A stretch of DNA of 57,867 bases from CAZMSD01 sp964568855. Its GTDB lineage: Bacteria > CAIWAD01. The stretch lies in assembly GCA_964568855.1 (NCBI GenBank), contig CAZMSD010000025.1, positions 1 to 57,867 of the forward strand. The letters run 5' to 3'. Position 1 is the first letter of the stretch. Every line of letters starts with the position of its first letter. This document shows, piece after piece, positions 18,022 to 26,773 of the stretch. The position numbers and the translations under genes were made by a program. The notes beneath the pieces were generated by a model. That model was given only the letters and a program-made list of their open reading frames with translations. It was not told where the DNA came from and did no database searches.

Positions 18022-20022
18022 TCATTCGAAATTCACCGTTACCCTGTAGAATCCCGCCTGCTGACCCGCGATCGTCACCTCGTAATACAACTCCTCCACG
18101 GACCCGGCGAGCAGGATGAAATCCTCGTACGGACTCGGCGAGGAATACACGCTGTAATCCAGCGCGCAGGGAACGGTCTCCCAGGAGAGGCGCAGCGTGC
18201 CCTGGTCGACCAGTTGCACGTTGAGTACCGGCGGACCCAGGGCCTCCGGGTACTGCGGCTCGACCCATTCGGGATAGACGCCCGTCGCCGGGTCGGTCAG
18301 CGCTTCCACGTAGCCCGGTTCAACCAGAGCGTCGATCTGATACAGCCAGTGACCCTGAATGCCCATCTCGCGAGCAATGGCGATCTGCGCCATCGCCTCT
18401 TCCGCCGTGCGGTCCACCGCCAGCACGCCCGGATTCAGGCGGTACTCGCAGGGGAACCCGAGATCCACGTAGAGTGTGCACAAGGACGCGAACTCGTCGT
18501 CGTCCCGGGTCATGGCCATGGGATTGGCGTAATCCAGCGGATAGGGTATCCAGGAACTCCAGTCCTGCAGGGCGTTGCCGGCGTCCTCCAGGCTGCGGAA
18601 GACGCTGGCGCTGAGCAGCCGGTCCGGCCAGCCGCCGTGCAACACGCCCTCCATCAGCTCCACGAAATCGCCGATCAACCGCATTTCCACCTGCTTCCAG
18701 CGGTCCATCAGGACGACCGCCGAGTCGCAGGGGATCGAATCTGGCGGACCGGTGGGGATCCAGGGGTGCGGCTCGCCGCCCGGAAGAAAGTGCGGATGGT
18801 GCACCAGCACCGTGTCCTGCAGCACCTGCGGATCGAAATCCGCGCCGATGAGTTCGCGAAACAGGTCCTGGCCGGCTGGATCCAGGTCCAGCAGGGCCTC
18901 CAGGGGGAGTCCGACCACCAGCGCCCGGCCACCGTCGTGGACCCAGTCGTAGAGGCGCTCCACCAGTTCCACATCGAGCCCCAAGCAGAGCGGACAGGCC
19001 GCCGCGTTGTCCATCGGCAGCTCCAGCAGGATTGCGGAAGGCCACTTGTACAGGTTGTCAAGGCCGGCCCACTCCAGGGATTTTTCCATCGCCCGCAGGT
19101 GATTGACCGCCTCTCCTTCCATGCGGCAGTCGAGGATGTTGACCACCGTGTCGGGCGCCCAATCGTCGAGGCAGTTCTTCAGCACGGCGTGGAAATCACC
19201 CCCGAAGAGATCGTCGCAAACCAGGTAGTCCCTCGGATTCCAGTTGAAGAGCAGCACCTCACCGTCTCCGCATGTGTTGTGAAGGATCGCCGGGATGCTG
19301 TCCATATCAGCGGCGATGAAGTCGCTCAGGACCTGGGCGCCCTGGAGCGTCAGTCGGAACACGTTCTGGTACATGCCGTAGGTGGGAAAGAGCGTATCCT
19401 GCGGGGCTCGGTAGAGCAGCGGCGAAAAAAGCGATTCGTAGAGCGCCGTGCTCTGCGGGCTGACGGGGGCCGCGCGTTTCGCCCCGGAGGGATCCCGGAT
19501 GTGATCCAGGTTCAGGCCGTCGAGTTCGTAGTTACCGTTGATCTCCGTGACCATGTCTACGAAGAACTGGCGTGCCTCCGGATCGGCGAAATCCAGCCAC
19601 TGGGCGTGGTAACCGGCGGCGTCCATCTTGCCCCAATGGTAGTTGACGCAGAGGGGATTGATATCGACGGCGTGATGCTCGTGCGAGTCGGCGGGATCGG
19701 GCATGTCGCCGATGTGCAGCAGGGCCACGAGATCCAGGCTCTCGGGAGCACCGGACACAAAGGCCTCCAGTACGTCGAGCGTTGGCGGCTCCCGTTTCCA
19801 GGGAGGAACCAGTTCACTGTCCCATTTGCCCATCCCTTCGCGGTAGACGCTAAGGTGGAGCACGTTCACGTTGGCCTGGACGGCCAGCTGCAGGACCTGG
19901 TCCACTTCCACCTGCTCGTAGATCTCCAGCGTATGCGTGCCCAGGCCGCGATACTCGGCGGCCGGAAGCCATGTCGCCAGACTCGTGATACACAGGACAC
20001 ACAGAAACAGGGACGTTCTCAT
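18022..20022 (-). CDS. Secreted glycosyl-hydrolase-like protein (family-10-like YngK fold)
   Basis: 666 residues with a clear signal peptide (MRTSLFLCVLCITSLATWLPA), start at 20022 after GGGTGA. The N-terminal half resembles glycosyl-hydrolase-like 10 (PF02638) TIM barrels: VNVLHLSVYREG, DPEARQFFVDMVTEI, and the characteristic LDGLNLDHIRDPSG, the counterpart of the family DGIHFDYIRYP strand. A middle segment about 330-480 has a GATase-like or trimerisation look (DGGRALVVGLPLEALL). The last 90 residues form an Fn3-like domain ending FYRVTVNFE. The organisation and terminal module match the exported hydrolases at 5379-9192. The substrate is unknown; bacterial wall or surface glycans are the usual targets. 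Confidence 0.65.
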   Translation of the reverse strand: MRTSLFLCVLCITSLATWLPAAEYRGLGTHTLEIYEQVEVDQVLQLAVQANVNVLHLSVYREGMGKWDSELVPPWKREPPTLDVLEAFVSGAPESLDLVALLHIGDMPDPADSHEHHAVDINPLCVNYHWGKMDAAGYHAQWLDFADPEARQFFVDMVTEINGNYELDGLNLDHIRDPSGAKRAAPVSPQSTALYESLFSPLLYRAPQDTLFPTYGMYQNVFRLTLQGAQVLSDFIAADMDSIPAILHNTCGDGEVLLFNWNPRDYLVCDDLFGGDFHAVLKNCLDDWAPDTVVNILDCRMEGEAVNHLRAMEKSLEWAGLDNLYKWPSAILLELPMDNAAACPLCLGLDVELVERLYDWVHDGGRALVVGLPLEALLDLDPAGQDLFRELIGADFDPQVLQDTVLVHHPHFLPGGEPHPWIPTGPPDSIPCDSAVVLMDRWKQVEMRLIGDFVELMEGVLHGGWPDRLLSASVFRSLEDAGNALQDWSSWIPYPLDYANPMAMTRDDDEFASLCTLYVDLGFPCEYRLNPGVLAVDRTAEEAMAQIAIAREMGIQGHWLYQIDALVEPGYVEALTDPATGVYPEWVEPQYPEALGPPVLNVQLVDQGTLRLSWETVPCALDYSVYSSPSPYEDFILLAGSVEELYYEVTIAGQQAGFYRVTVNFE

Positions 20023-20201
20023 CGGTTCACCCGGTTGTACGCGAAATTCCCCCTTGTCGGTCAGGATCCGTACTGCGCAAACGGTCTGCCCGCCGGGGAT
20101 TCAGCTTTAAAGAATGGATCCCTGAGCTTTGGAGCAAGGATGAATTGTGCTTCAGGATATTGGGAGGGCGAAAGACTTCCTTGGGGCATGCAGACGGAGA
20201 A

Positions 20202-20759
20202 TCACTGCGGGGGCGGTCGGGATCGCAATCGGTGATGCGTGAATCCGCGTTTCGCGACCGCCGGTCTTAACTCGAGAGTTCCCTGATCTTCTCCAGGACC
20301 TGGTCGGCGTGTGCTCACGACGCCGCTCTTGCGCTTGATCCGGACCTTCACGTTGCTCCAGGATTCGGCGAGACGTCCCCGGGGATCGATCAGGAAAGTG
20401 GAGCGGATCAGGCCCTCGAATTCACGGCCGTAGTTCTTCTTCAGGCCCCAGGCGCCGTATTTCCTGATCACCTTCTTCTCGGGATCGGCCAGCAGCGTGA
20501 CACCCAGCTTGTGCTTGTCGATGAATGTCCTGTGCGACTCGACGCTGTCCGGGCTCAGGCCCAGGACCACCGCGTCCAACTTGGCCAGGTCCTTGAGCAG
20601 CGAGGTGAAATCGAGCGCCTCGTTCGTGCATCCCGATGTGTTGTCCTTCGGATAAGCGTAGAGGATCACCCATTTCCCGTGGAAGTCATTCAGGCCGACC
20701 TTGTTGCCGTCCTGGTCGGGCAGGGTGAAGGCCGGAGCCGTGTTACCGGTTTTCAGCAT
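20202..20759 (-). CDS. BCP-type peroxiredoxin with a C-terminal frameshift
   Basis: Start at 20759 (MLKTGNTAPAFTLPDQDG) has an AAGGGAA site six bases upstream. The peroxidatic motif is YPKDNTSGCTNEALDF; the resolving Cys that many BCPs have five residues later is Leu, so it is probably a 1-Cys type. It reduces H2O2 and organic peroxides in the cytoplasm. After LIRSTFLIDPRGRLAESWSNVKV the frame runs into an Arg-rich tail to 20202. In the adjacent frame, EHADQVLEKIRELSS stops at 20267, exactly the expected family C-terminus. A missing base near 20311-20321 (GTCGTGAGCAC on the coding strand) accounts for this. Confidence 0.85.
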   Translation of the reverse strand: MLKTGNTAPAFTLPDQDGNKVGLNDFHGKWVILYAYPKDNTSGCTNEALDFTSLLKDLAKLDAVVLGLSPDSVESHRTFIDKHKLGVTLLADPEKKVIRKYGAWGLKKNYGREFEGLIRSTFLIDPRGRLAESWSNVKVRIKRKSGVVSTRRPGPGEDQGTLELRPAVAKRGFTHHRLRSRPPPQ

Positions 20760-20866
20760 TCCAGTTTCCCTTCTCATTGGTAGTACATCGTCGCGAACAT
20801 TCCGGTCGAATCGCTGCCGGGAGGAATGGAACAGCCCGCAATTGGAGTTTACTACATTCCCGGCCC

Positions 20867-21187
20867 ATGCGACTCAGGTGCATCATCCGGCGGCTGCCCA
20901 TGGTGGCCTTTCTCCTGTTCGCAGTCCTGGCGGTAACGGGGTTCGACGCAGCTCACCTGCACCACCACCTGGCCGATTCGGATTGTCATACGCACGAGGG
21001 CGACGGCGACGCGGAATGCGATCTCTGTGCGCTGTTCCACTCGGGGGCATACGCCGAACTCCAGGCCGCCGTCGATGACGGCGCGGTGGCGCCCGTGGTC
21101 CTGAGCGAGGCCTTACCGCCGGCCACCCGCCCCGGTACCTGGCATGAAATCACCCGGCATTCCCGAGCTCCTCCCGTGACCGCTTGA
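20867..21187 (+). CDS. Small His/Cys-rich exported protein (DUF2946-like)
   Basis: About 106 residues from ATG at 20867 (MRLRCIIRRLPM); a later Met at about 20900 is possible. A single hydrophobic segment (VAFLLFAVLAVTGF) is followed by HLHHHLADSDCHTHEG and DAECDLCALFH, a cluster of His and a CxxC-like pair suited to binding Zn or Cu. Similar His-rich, one-helix proteins (DUF2946-like) accompany metal-uptake genes. It is placed just upstream of an outer membrane protein and a metal ABC system on the same strand, so a periplasmic metal-buffering role is likely but unproven. Confidence 0.55.
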   Translation: MRLRCIIRRLPMVAFLLFAVLAVTGFDAAHLHHHLADSDCHTHEGDGDAECDLCALFHSGAYAELQAAVDDGAVAPVVLSEALPPATRPGTWHEITRHSRAPPVTA

Positions 21188-21291
21188 CACGGCGGCCGCT
21201 TTCTGCGGCGCATTCCCGAACCACACGCTGAGATACACACCCGCCCGGTGCGGTGTATCATACGTACGCTAAGCAATTACGGGAGGAAACC

Positions 21292-22440
21292 ATGCGGTGT
21301 ATTCTACCCATCGTATCCTTGATTCTATGCGCAACGACCGCTGCATCACAGACGAGCAGCACGGCGACGGGAGTTTCCAGGGAGTTTAATCCGGCCCTCA
21401 GCGTCAACGGACTGTTTCTCGGGCAAACCTCGAGCGACGAGCCCACGGCCGAAGCCAACGGAATCGGCCTGCAGGAGGCCGAATTGCAGTTCAGCTCGGT
21501 GGTGGACCCCTTCTGGGAGGCGGACCTGATCCTGGCGCTGCATCCCGCCCACGCCGAGAGCGGGGACGTCGAGGGCGCCCACGATCATGCCGGCATCGAA
21601 CTCGACCTGGAAGTGGCGACCCTGTCAAGCCGCAACATGCCGGCGGGCCTGGGGCTCGTACTCGGGAAGTTCTTTCTGCCCTTCGGCGCGCATGTGCCGC
21701 TGCATACCCACCAGTTTCCCTTCGTCCGGGCCCCGCTTGCGATTCAAGCCTTCCTGGGCGATCACGCCCTGAGCGAGACCGGGGTCGAAGTCGCCGCCTC
21801 GATTCCGCTGCCCTGGTACAGCGAACTGCGGGTCTACGCCGTCAATGGGGACGCTGCCCTGTTCGACGCGGGGAACCGGGATCTGGCCTGCGGCGGACGC
21901 TGGATGAACATGTGGGAGACAGGCCTGGAAAGCACGCTCGAGCTGGGCGCGTCCCTGCTGGCGGGTCCGGCCCATCCGCATCACGAGGACGGCGAAGAGC
22001 ACCCGGCCGGCGATCTGCGGGTCTACGGCGCGGACCTGGCCTACAAGTGGACTTCCTCCACACGCTCGCAGGGCCCGGCTCTAAGCTTCCGGAATGAGAT
22101 CATCCTGCCCGATCCCGAGTATGGGGAACACAAGCCCTGGGGGTATTACTCGCTGCTGCAGTATCGCTTCCACCGGAACCTCTGGCTGGGTGTCGGCTAC
22201 GGAGAAGCGCTGAAGGCGCACCTCGATCTGCATCACCATGAGGGGGATGCGGGGGAGGAGGAACACGAAGCCGGCGACTGGCGCGAGTTGAAAGCCAACC
22301 TGACCTTGGCGCCCAGCGAATTCAGCGCCCTGAAACTCGAGGTGTCACACATCGAACAGAGGGACGGCGACTTCGAGGACCTGCGGCTCATGCTGCAGTG
22401 GAACTTCACCATCGGTTCCCACCCGGCCCACAAGTACTGA
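21292..22440 (+). CDS. Outer membrane beta-barrel protein of the metal-uptake locus
   Basis: ATG at 21292 follows GGGAGGAAACC, with a signal peptide cut near TAASQ. 382 residues of alternating amphipathic strands, with EAELQFSSVVDPFWEADLIL, LGLVLGKFFLPFGAHVPLHTHQFPFV and a final aromatic strand region (LRLMLQWNF). Two acidic His-rich loops (HPHHEDGEEHP, LHHHEGDAGEEEHE) would sit outside or at the pore mouth. This resembles non-TonB porin-like proteins reported beside zinc-uptake genes. It lies 12 bp upstream of the binding-protein gene. Metal binding by the loops is inferred from composition. Confidence 0.65.
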   Translation: MRCILPIVSLILCATTAASQTSSTATGVSREFNPALSVNGLFLGQTSSDEPTAEANGIGLQEAELQFSSVVDPFWEADLILALHPAHAESGDVEGAHDHAGIELDLEVATLSSRNMPAGLGLVLGKFFLPFGAHVPLHTHQFPFVRAPLAIQAFLGDHALSETGVEVAASIPLPWYSELRVYAVNGDAALFDAGNRDLACGGRWMNMWETGLESTLELGASLLAGPAHPHHEDGEEHPAGDLRVYGADLAYKWTSSTRSQGPALSFRNEIILPDPEYGEHKPWGYYSLLQYRFHRNLWLGVGYGEALKAHLDLHHHEGDAGEEEHEAGDWRELKANLTLAPSEFSALKLEVSHIEQRDGDFEDLRLMLQWNFTIGSHPAHKY

Positions 22441-22452
22441 GGGGAGGAGACA

Positions 22453-23388
22453 ATGAGTAGGAATACATTCGCGGCGCTGGTACTGTGCTTCCTGGCTCTT
22501 GCCGGGCGGATACCGGCCAAGTTGCGGATCGCGGCCACCCTGCCCGACCTGGGCTGGATCGCCGAGCAGGTCGGGGGAGAGGACGCCGAGGTGACGGTGC
22601 TCTGCCCGGGACCCATGGATCCGCACTACCTGCCCGCCAAGCCCTCCCTGGCGCGGAGACTGGCCCGCGCGGACCTGCTGGTCTACAACGGCCTGGAGCT
22701 GGAGATCGGCTGGCTGCCCCTCTTGATCGACGCGGCCCGCAATCCCCGGGTACGTCCCGGGGCCGAGGGCGAGCTGGACTGCTCCACGGCTCTGCAGAAA
22801 GTGCTGGACGTGCCCGAGGCTCCCTTGGACCGATCCCAGGGAGACGTTCATCCCCTGGGGAATCCGCACTACACGCGTGATCCGCGGAACTGCGCAACCT
22901 TAGGACGACTGATGGCCGGGCGGATGGCGGAACTCGATCCCGACCGGGCGGAATACTATCGGCGCAGGGCCGCTGAACTGGACACGCTGATGGCCGGGCT
23001 GATCGAGGGCTGGGAGCGGCGGGCGGTCTCGATCGCGGGACATCCCTTGATCGTCTACCATCGAAGCTGGATCTACCTGCGGGAGTGGCTGGGGCTGGAA
23101 TCTGCGGGAGAAATCGAGCACCGGCCAGGTATCACGCCCTCACCCCGGCACGTCGGCAGGCTGATCAAGAAGGCCGGAGAACTCGAAGGGGTGATCGTGA
23201 TCGCCGCCCAGTGGCAGCACATCGACGCCGCCCGTGAAGTGGCGCAGCGGATCGGCGCCCCGCTGGCAGTTCTGCCGGGGCAGACCGGCGCCCTGCCGGG
23301 CGCGGAGGACTACCCGTCGACGATCGAGACAATCATCGAGCGTCTCGCGCGGGCAGCGGGCGAGACCGTGATACACGGGGAAGAGTGA
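22453..23388 (+). CDS. ZnuA/TroA-like periplasmic metal-binding protein
   Basis: 311 residues, start after GGGGAGGAGAC. An N-terminal signal peptide precedes LRIAATLPDLGWIAEQVGG. Cluster A-1 family features follow: CPGPMDPHYLPAKPS (first His), a short VHPLGNPHYTRDP segment (second and third His), LIVYHRSWIYL (fourth His position) and HRPGITPSPRHVGRL. The His pattern fits Zn or Mn. It delivers metal to the permease encoded next (ATGA overlap). The long His-rich loop of classical ZnuA is absent, but the neighbouring barrel protein carries such loops instead. Confidence 0.85.
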   Translation: MSRNTFAALVLCFLALAGRIPAKLRIAATLPDLGWIAEQVGGEDAEVTVLCPGPMDPHYLPAKPSLARRLARADLLVYNGLELEIGWLPLLIDAARNPRVRPGAEGELDCSTALQKVLDVPEAPLDRSQGDVHPLGNPHYTRDPRNCATLGRLMAGRMAELDPDRAEYYRRRAAELDTLMAGLIEGWERRAVSIAGHPLIVYHRSWIYLREWLGLESAGEIEHRPGITPSPRHVGRLIKKAGELEGVIVIAAQWQHIDAAREVAQRIGAPLAVLPGQTGALPGAEDYPSTIETIIERLARAAGETVIHGEE

Positions 23389-24209
23389 TGATCGAATTCC
23401 TTGAAATGATGGCGGCCCCTGCGGCGGCGGCCCTGGTCCTGGCGGCCATGCACTGCTATCTGGGGTATCACGTAGTCAAACGGGGGGTGATCTTCGTCGA
23501 CATCGCCATGGCCCAGTTGGCGGCTTTCGGCGTCGCCGTCTCGCTGCTCTTCGGGCTGGAAATGGGCGGTTTGGTCACTCACGCCGTGGCGCTGGGCGGA
23601 TCCCTGCTGGGGGCCTTGCTGATCGCGGGCACCCGGTCGCGGAACGGGAGTGTACCCCAGGAAGCCTACATCGGAATCATCTACGTGGTCTTCAGCGCGG
23701 CGATGATCCTCGCGCTGACCCGGATTCCACACGGGGGCGAGGAGATCCGCCACCTGCTGGTGGGCGCCATTCTCTGGGTCACCTGGCCAACGGTGCTCAC
23801 GATCGCCCTGTATTACGGATTGTTGGGGGTGCTGCTCTACCTGTGGCGGCGACCCATGACGCGGATCTCGCTCGATCCCGATGGCGCCATCAGGGAGGGC
23901 ACGTCCTTGCGGGGATGGGATTTCGCCTTCTACGCCGTCCTGGGCGCGGTAGTCACCTACAGCGTGCAGATAGCGGGCGTGCTGCTGGTCTTCACGATGC
24001 TCGTGGTGCCTGCGGTCATGGCGCTGCGTCTATTCGACGGCACGCGCGCCTTTTTCGCCCATGCCGTGGGCGTGAGCCTGCTGGCCGTGGTCCTGGGCTC
24101 GACGGCCAGCTACCTGCTCGATCTGCCCACGGGGGCGAGCATCGTCTGCGCCTTCGGGATCCTGCTGGTATTGCAGGTACTTCTGGAGTCGCTGTTCAGG
24201 GGCGACTGA
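23385..24209 (+). CDS. ABC-3 family (ZnuB/MntB-like) metal permease
   Basis: 274 residues with eight or more hydrophobic segments. The opening (MMAAPAAAALVLAAMHCYLGYHVVKRGVIFVDIAMAQLAAFG) contains the conserved metal-path His and Asp. Later come LAVVLGSTASYLLDLPTGASIVCAFGILLVLQ, typical of PF00950. It overlaps the binding protein by four bases, so translation is coupled. No ATPase subunit is present before, between or after these genes in the window, which is unusual; the permease may borrow a distant ATPase. Confidence 0.85.
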   Translation: MMIEFLEMMAAPAAAALVLAAMHCYLGYHVVKRGVIFVDIAMAQLAAFGVAVSLLFGLEMGGLVTHAVALGGSLLGALLIAGTRSRNGSVPQEAYIGIIYVVFSAAMILALTRIPHGGEEIRHLLVGAILWVTWPTVLTIALYYGLLGVLLYLWRRPMTRISLDPDGAIREGTSLRGWDFAFYAVLGAVVTYSVQIAGVLLVFTMLVVPAVMALRLFDGTRAFFAHAVGVSLLAVVLGSTASYLLDLPTGASIVCAFGILLVLQVLLESLFRGD

Positions 24210-24286
24210 GAAGGTGTGCTACAGACTGCACCGGTATGATGCGGAGAAAGCCGCTCACGGTCGTATATCTGTGGAACACGTCGAGG

Positions 24287-26773
24287 CTATTCAAGAGCCG
24301 GCAGGTCGTCTCCCACAGTCTGGATCGAGAGCGAATCGCCGGCATCTATGCCCACGTGGTCGTAATACATCTTGAGGTACTCAAGGCTCAATTCAGCGGG
24401 CACCGAATCGTAGCGGCCCAAATGCTCGTTGTTGAAGCAATCCGCCAGTCCGGAAACGATCAGCCGGCCCTTTCCGACAACAACGCTGGTCGCCAGGGCC
24501 TCGCTGGTGTCGAGAAAGTAGAATCCGTCCCCGCCCTTCACCGTCATCGCCGCATCCACCCAGACCGGCGGTGTGTCACGACGGCTGCGGACGAGGCCAT
24601 CGACCACCAGGCGTACTCCAAGTTCGATTCCATAGTCGGAGAGCCATTCGTTGACTTCGGGAACGAAGAATTCCGGCTGGCCGGCGACGAGCAGCGCGCC
24701 CCCGTTTTCCATGAATTCATGGTAGGCCCTGCGGTCCTGCTCCTCGGGCGCCCGCTGGGGATTCAGAATGATGTGCAGATCGGAGCCTGCAGGGATCTTT
24801 CGTTCGGCCAGCATGGGGATCCTGCCTGAACGGTAGAGCCAGATGAAAAAGGTCTCCATGTTCAAGGGATCCCACTGTTTAAGCTTGTCCTTGAATGGCA
24901 GATCGACCCGCGAATAGTGCTGGTCGAGGCTGCAGGCCGGCAGCACGACGGCCGCTTCAGGGAGCGTGTAAGACCGGGACGCGGACCAGCGCAGCAGCGG
25001 AATGACGCACAACAATCCCAATGCCGCCGCGGGTATCACGAGAGGAGCTTTGAATTCCCGTCGCACCGCGACCCGGACGATCCCCGCGAGGCCGGCCAGC
25101 AGGAACAGCAAGCGCCAGGGAATGATCGAGTTGCTCCGGTTCAGGTACTCGATCACGCCGAGCAGATGCTCAAGGCGGCCGGGCCAGAACATGGCGAAGT
25201 TGGAATAGGTCGTGCTGTCCGTAAATCCGACCACGCGACCCTTGCCGTGTCTCACGGCGATCATCTGGATGAAGCTGCCGAAGCGGTGCTCCGTGCGCGG
25301 CTGATGGGGATCGAAGAAATTGGACTGGTGGTAGGCCACCAGCTTGGAGCCGACTTCCGGCCCGGCGATCGCTGTTTCACAGCCCAACCGGGGCTTGATT
25401 GAGCAGCTCGTGAGAAAGTGGAAGTACGGCAGATGCAGTACCGTGGGATGCTGCAGCGGACCGAAGGGTTCCCACAACTGGTCGTTCCTGCGCCACAGAC
25501 CGAAGACGCCGTCGAAATTGTACTCGAAGCCCACTTGCCGGGCGATCTCGTTGAGGTAGGTGCCCATCCCGAAAACGTTGGTGTGGTCGCCGATCAGGTA
25601 CAATCCGCCGCCCTCATCGACGAATTCGAGCACCGCGTCGATTTCTTCTTCGTCGTAGGACCGGGTCGGCGTTTTCAGGATCAGTACGTCGATCTCCGCA
25701 AGCGCTTCCCGCGTCAGCGCTTCCTTCGTGATGCGCACCTTGTAATACCGCTCCAGCAGGCGGCCAAGCCCGTGGTAGTTGTAGGTCGTCTTCCGCCCGA
25801 AGACCACGGGCGTCATCGGTGTCTCCACCCACTCCCAGTTGCTGTGGCCGTCGTCGATCAGCACCCGCCCCGATTTGCGGGCTCCCGGGTCCTGGAAATG
25901 CACGCCGGCGTACAGCAGTGCGGCCGAGATCGCCAGGACCAGGAAGGGGACGGGAGCGAGCACGACCGCGGCGCTCTCCGGCGCGGCCCGCCGGGGGACG
26001 CTGAGTCGCAATCCCGCGAGGAGCGGCGGCAGGCCGGCAACCAGGTGCAGCAGGGGATTCCAGGGATACTCGAAGAAAGCAAGCGCCGAGCCGATCACCG
26101 ACTGCAGCAGGAAGACCAGGCCGTACCAGATGTAGCACAGGACAAGAAAGGCGGGCAGACGCCAGACCACGGTCCGGGACCGCATGCCGATCAGGGCCTT
26201 GAGGACCAGGATGACCACCAGCAGCTGGAATACGAAACCGGTCCATTCGGGGGCGCAGGAAAAGGGCAGGCTCTCCTCGGGCGTCAGCAGGTACAGGTGC
26301 GACCCGCCGAAACTGGCGGATGAACCGAACAACCGGCCCAGCCACTGGGCGGCCAGTCCTGTCGGAGCCCAGTGATCGAACATGGCCATCAGGTAGACCG
26401 CCGGCCCGGCCAGCAGCATACCCCCCAGGAAGGCGCTTCCGCAATACAGACCTGACGAGGTCAACCGATGCGCCCAACTCCGTCTCACCAGGCCCGCGGC
26501 GCCCGCCAGGGCCAGCAACACACCGCCCGGCCACCAGGGCGGCGGGAGAACCGCCGGCAGTCCAAACGCGCCAAGCAGTAACACCAGGCCGAGTGGACGG
26601 CTGATTTCCACGGTATGATCCTCGAACAGCCGAACCAGGAATGCCGTCGCCAGGACCAGCAGACCTGTCAGGGTCGCGCCCTCCGGCAGGGTCAGCACGG
26701 GATAGAAGAAGGCGGCGGCGCCAAGCGCCAGGTATAGAGCGATGTTTCTGGAAATCAGTCCGTTCCCGGTCAT
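24287..26773 (-). CDS. Polytopic membrane protein with two GATase1-like (DUF4350-type) domains
   Basis: 828 residues. About eight membrane helices occupy residues 10-290. Residues 300-500 form a Rossmann-like GATase1 module (VLIDDGHSNWEW, DVLILKTPTRSYDEEEIDAVLEFVDEGGGLYLIGDH). Two or three helices span about 555-605, and a second similar module covers about 610-800 (YHEFMENGGALLVAGQPEFF). The first membrane block carries SCAPEWTG (C173), several Arg at 198-205 and NPLLH (H243), loosely like the Cys-Arg-His order of exosortases; this is speculative. GldG-like or surface-assembly roles are other options. It overlaps the upstream paralogue stop by four bases (ATGA), so it is co-translated. Confidence 0.6.
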   Translation of the reverse strand: MTGNGLISRNIALYLALGAAAFFYPVLTLPEGATLTGLLVLATAFLVRLFEDHTVEISRPLGLVLLLGAFGLPAVLPPPWWPGGVLLALAGAAGLVRRSWAHRLTSSGLYCGSAFLGGMLLAGPAVYLMAMFDHWAPTGLAAQWLGRLFGSSASFGGSHLYLLTPEESLPFSCAPEWTGFVFQLLVVILVLKALIGMRSRTVVWRLPAFLVLCYIWYGLVFLLQSVIGSALAFFEYPWNPLLHLVAGLPPLLAGLRLSVPRRAAPESAAVVLAPVPFLVLAISAALLYAGVHFQDPGARKSGRVLIDDGHSNWEWVETPMTPVVFGRKTTYNYHGLGRLLERYYKVRITKEALTREALAEIDVLILKTPTRSYDEEEIDAVLEFVDEGGGLYLIGDHTNVFGMGTYLNEIARQVGFEYNFDGVFGLWRRNDQLWEPFGPLQHPTVLHLPYFHFLTSCSIKPRLGCETAIAGPEVGSKLVAYHQSNFFDPHQPRTEHRFGSFIQMIAVRHGKGRVVGFTDSTTYSNFAMFWPGRLEHLLGVIEYLNRSNSIIPWRLLFLLAGLAGIVRVAVRREFKAPLVIPAAALGLLCVIPLLRWSASRSYTLPEAAVVLPACSLDQHYSRVDLPFKDKLKQWDPLNMETFFIWLYRSGRIPMLAERKIPAGSDLHIILNPQRAPEEQDRRAYHEFMENGGALLVAGQPEFFVPEVNEWLSDYGIELGVRLVVDGLVRSRRDTPPVWVDAAMTVKGGDGFYFLDTSEALATSVVVGKGRLIVSGLADCFNNEHLGRYDSVPAELSLEYLKMYYDHVGIDAGDSLSIQTVGDDLPALE

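Noticed and set aside
18214..20235. Plus-strand frame of 673 codons opposite the GH10-like gene
   Set aside because: The translation has low-complexity shadow composition and no motifs. The minus strand has a signal peptide, family motifs and an Fn3-like end.
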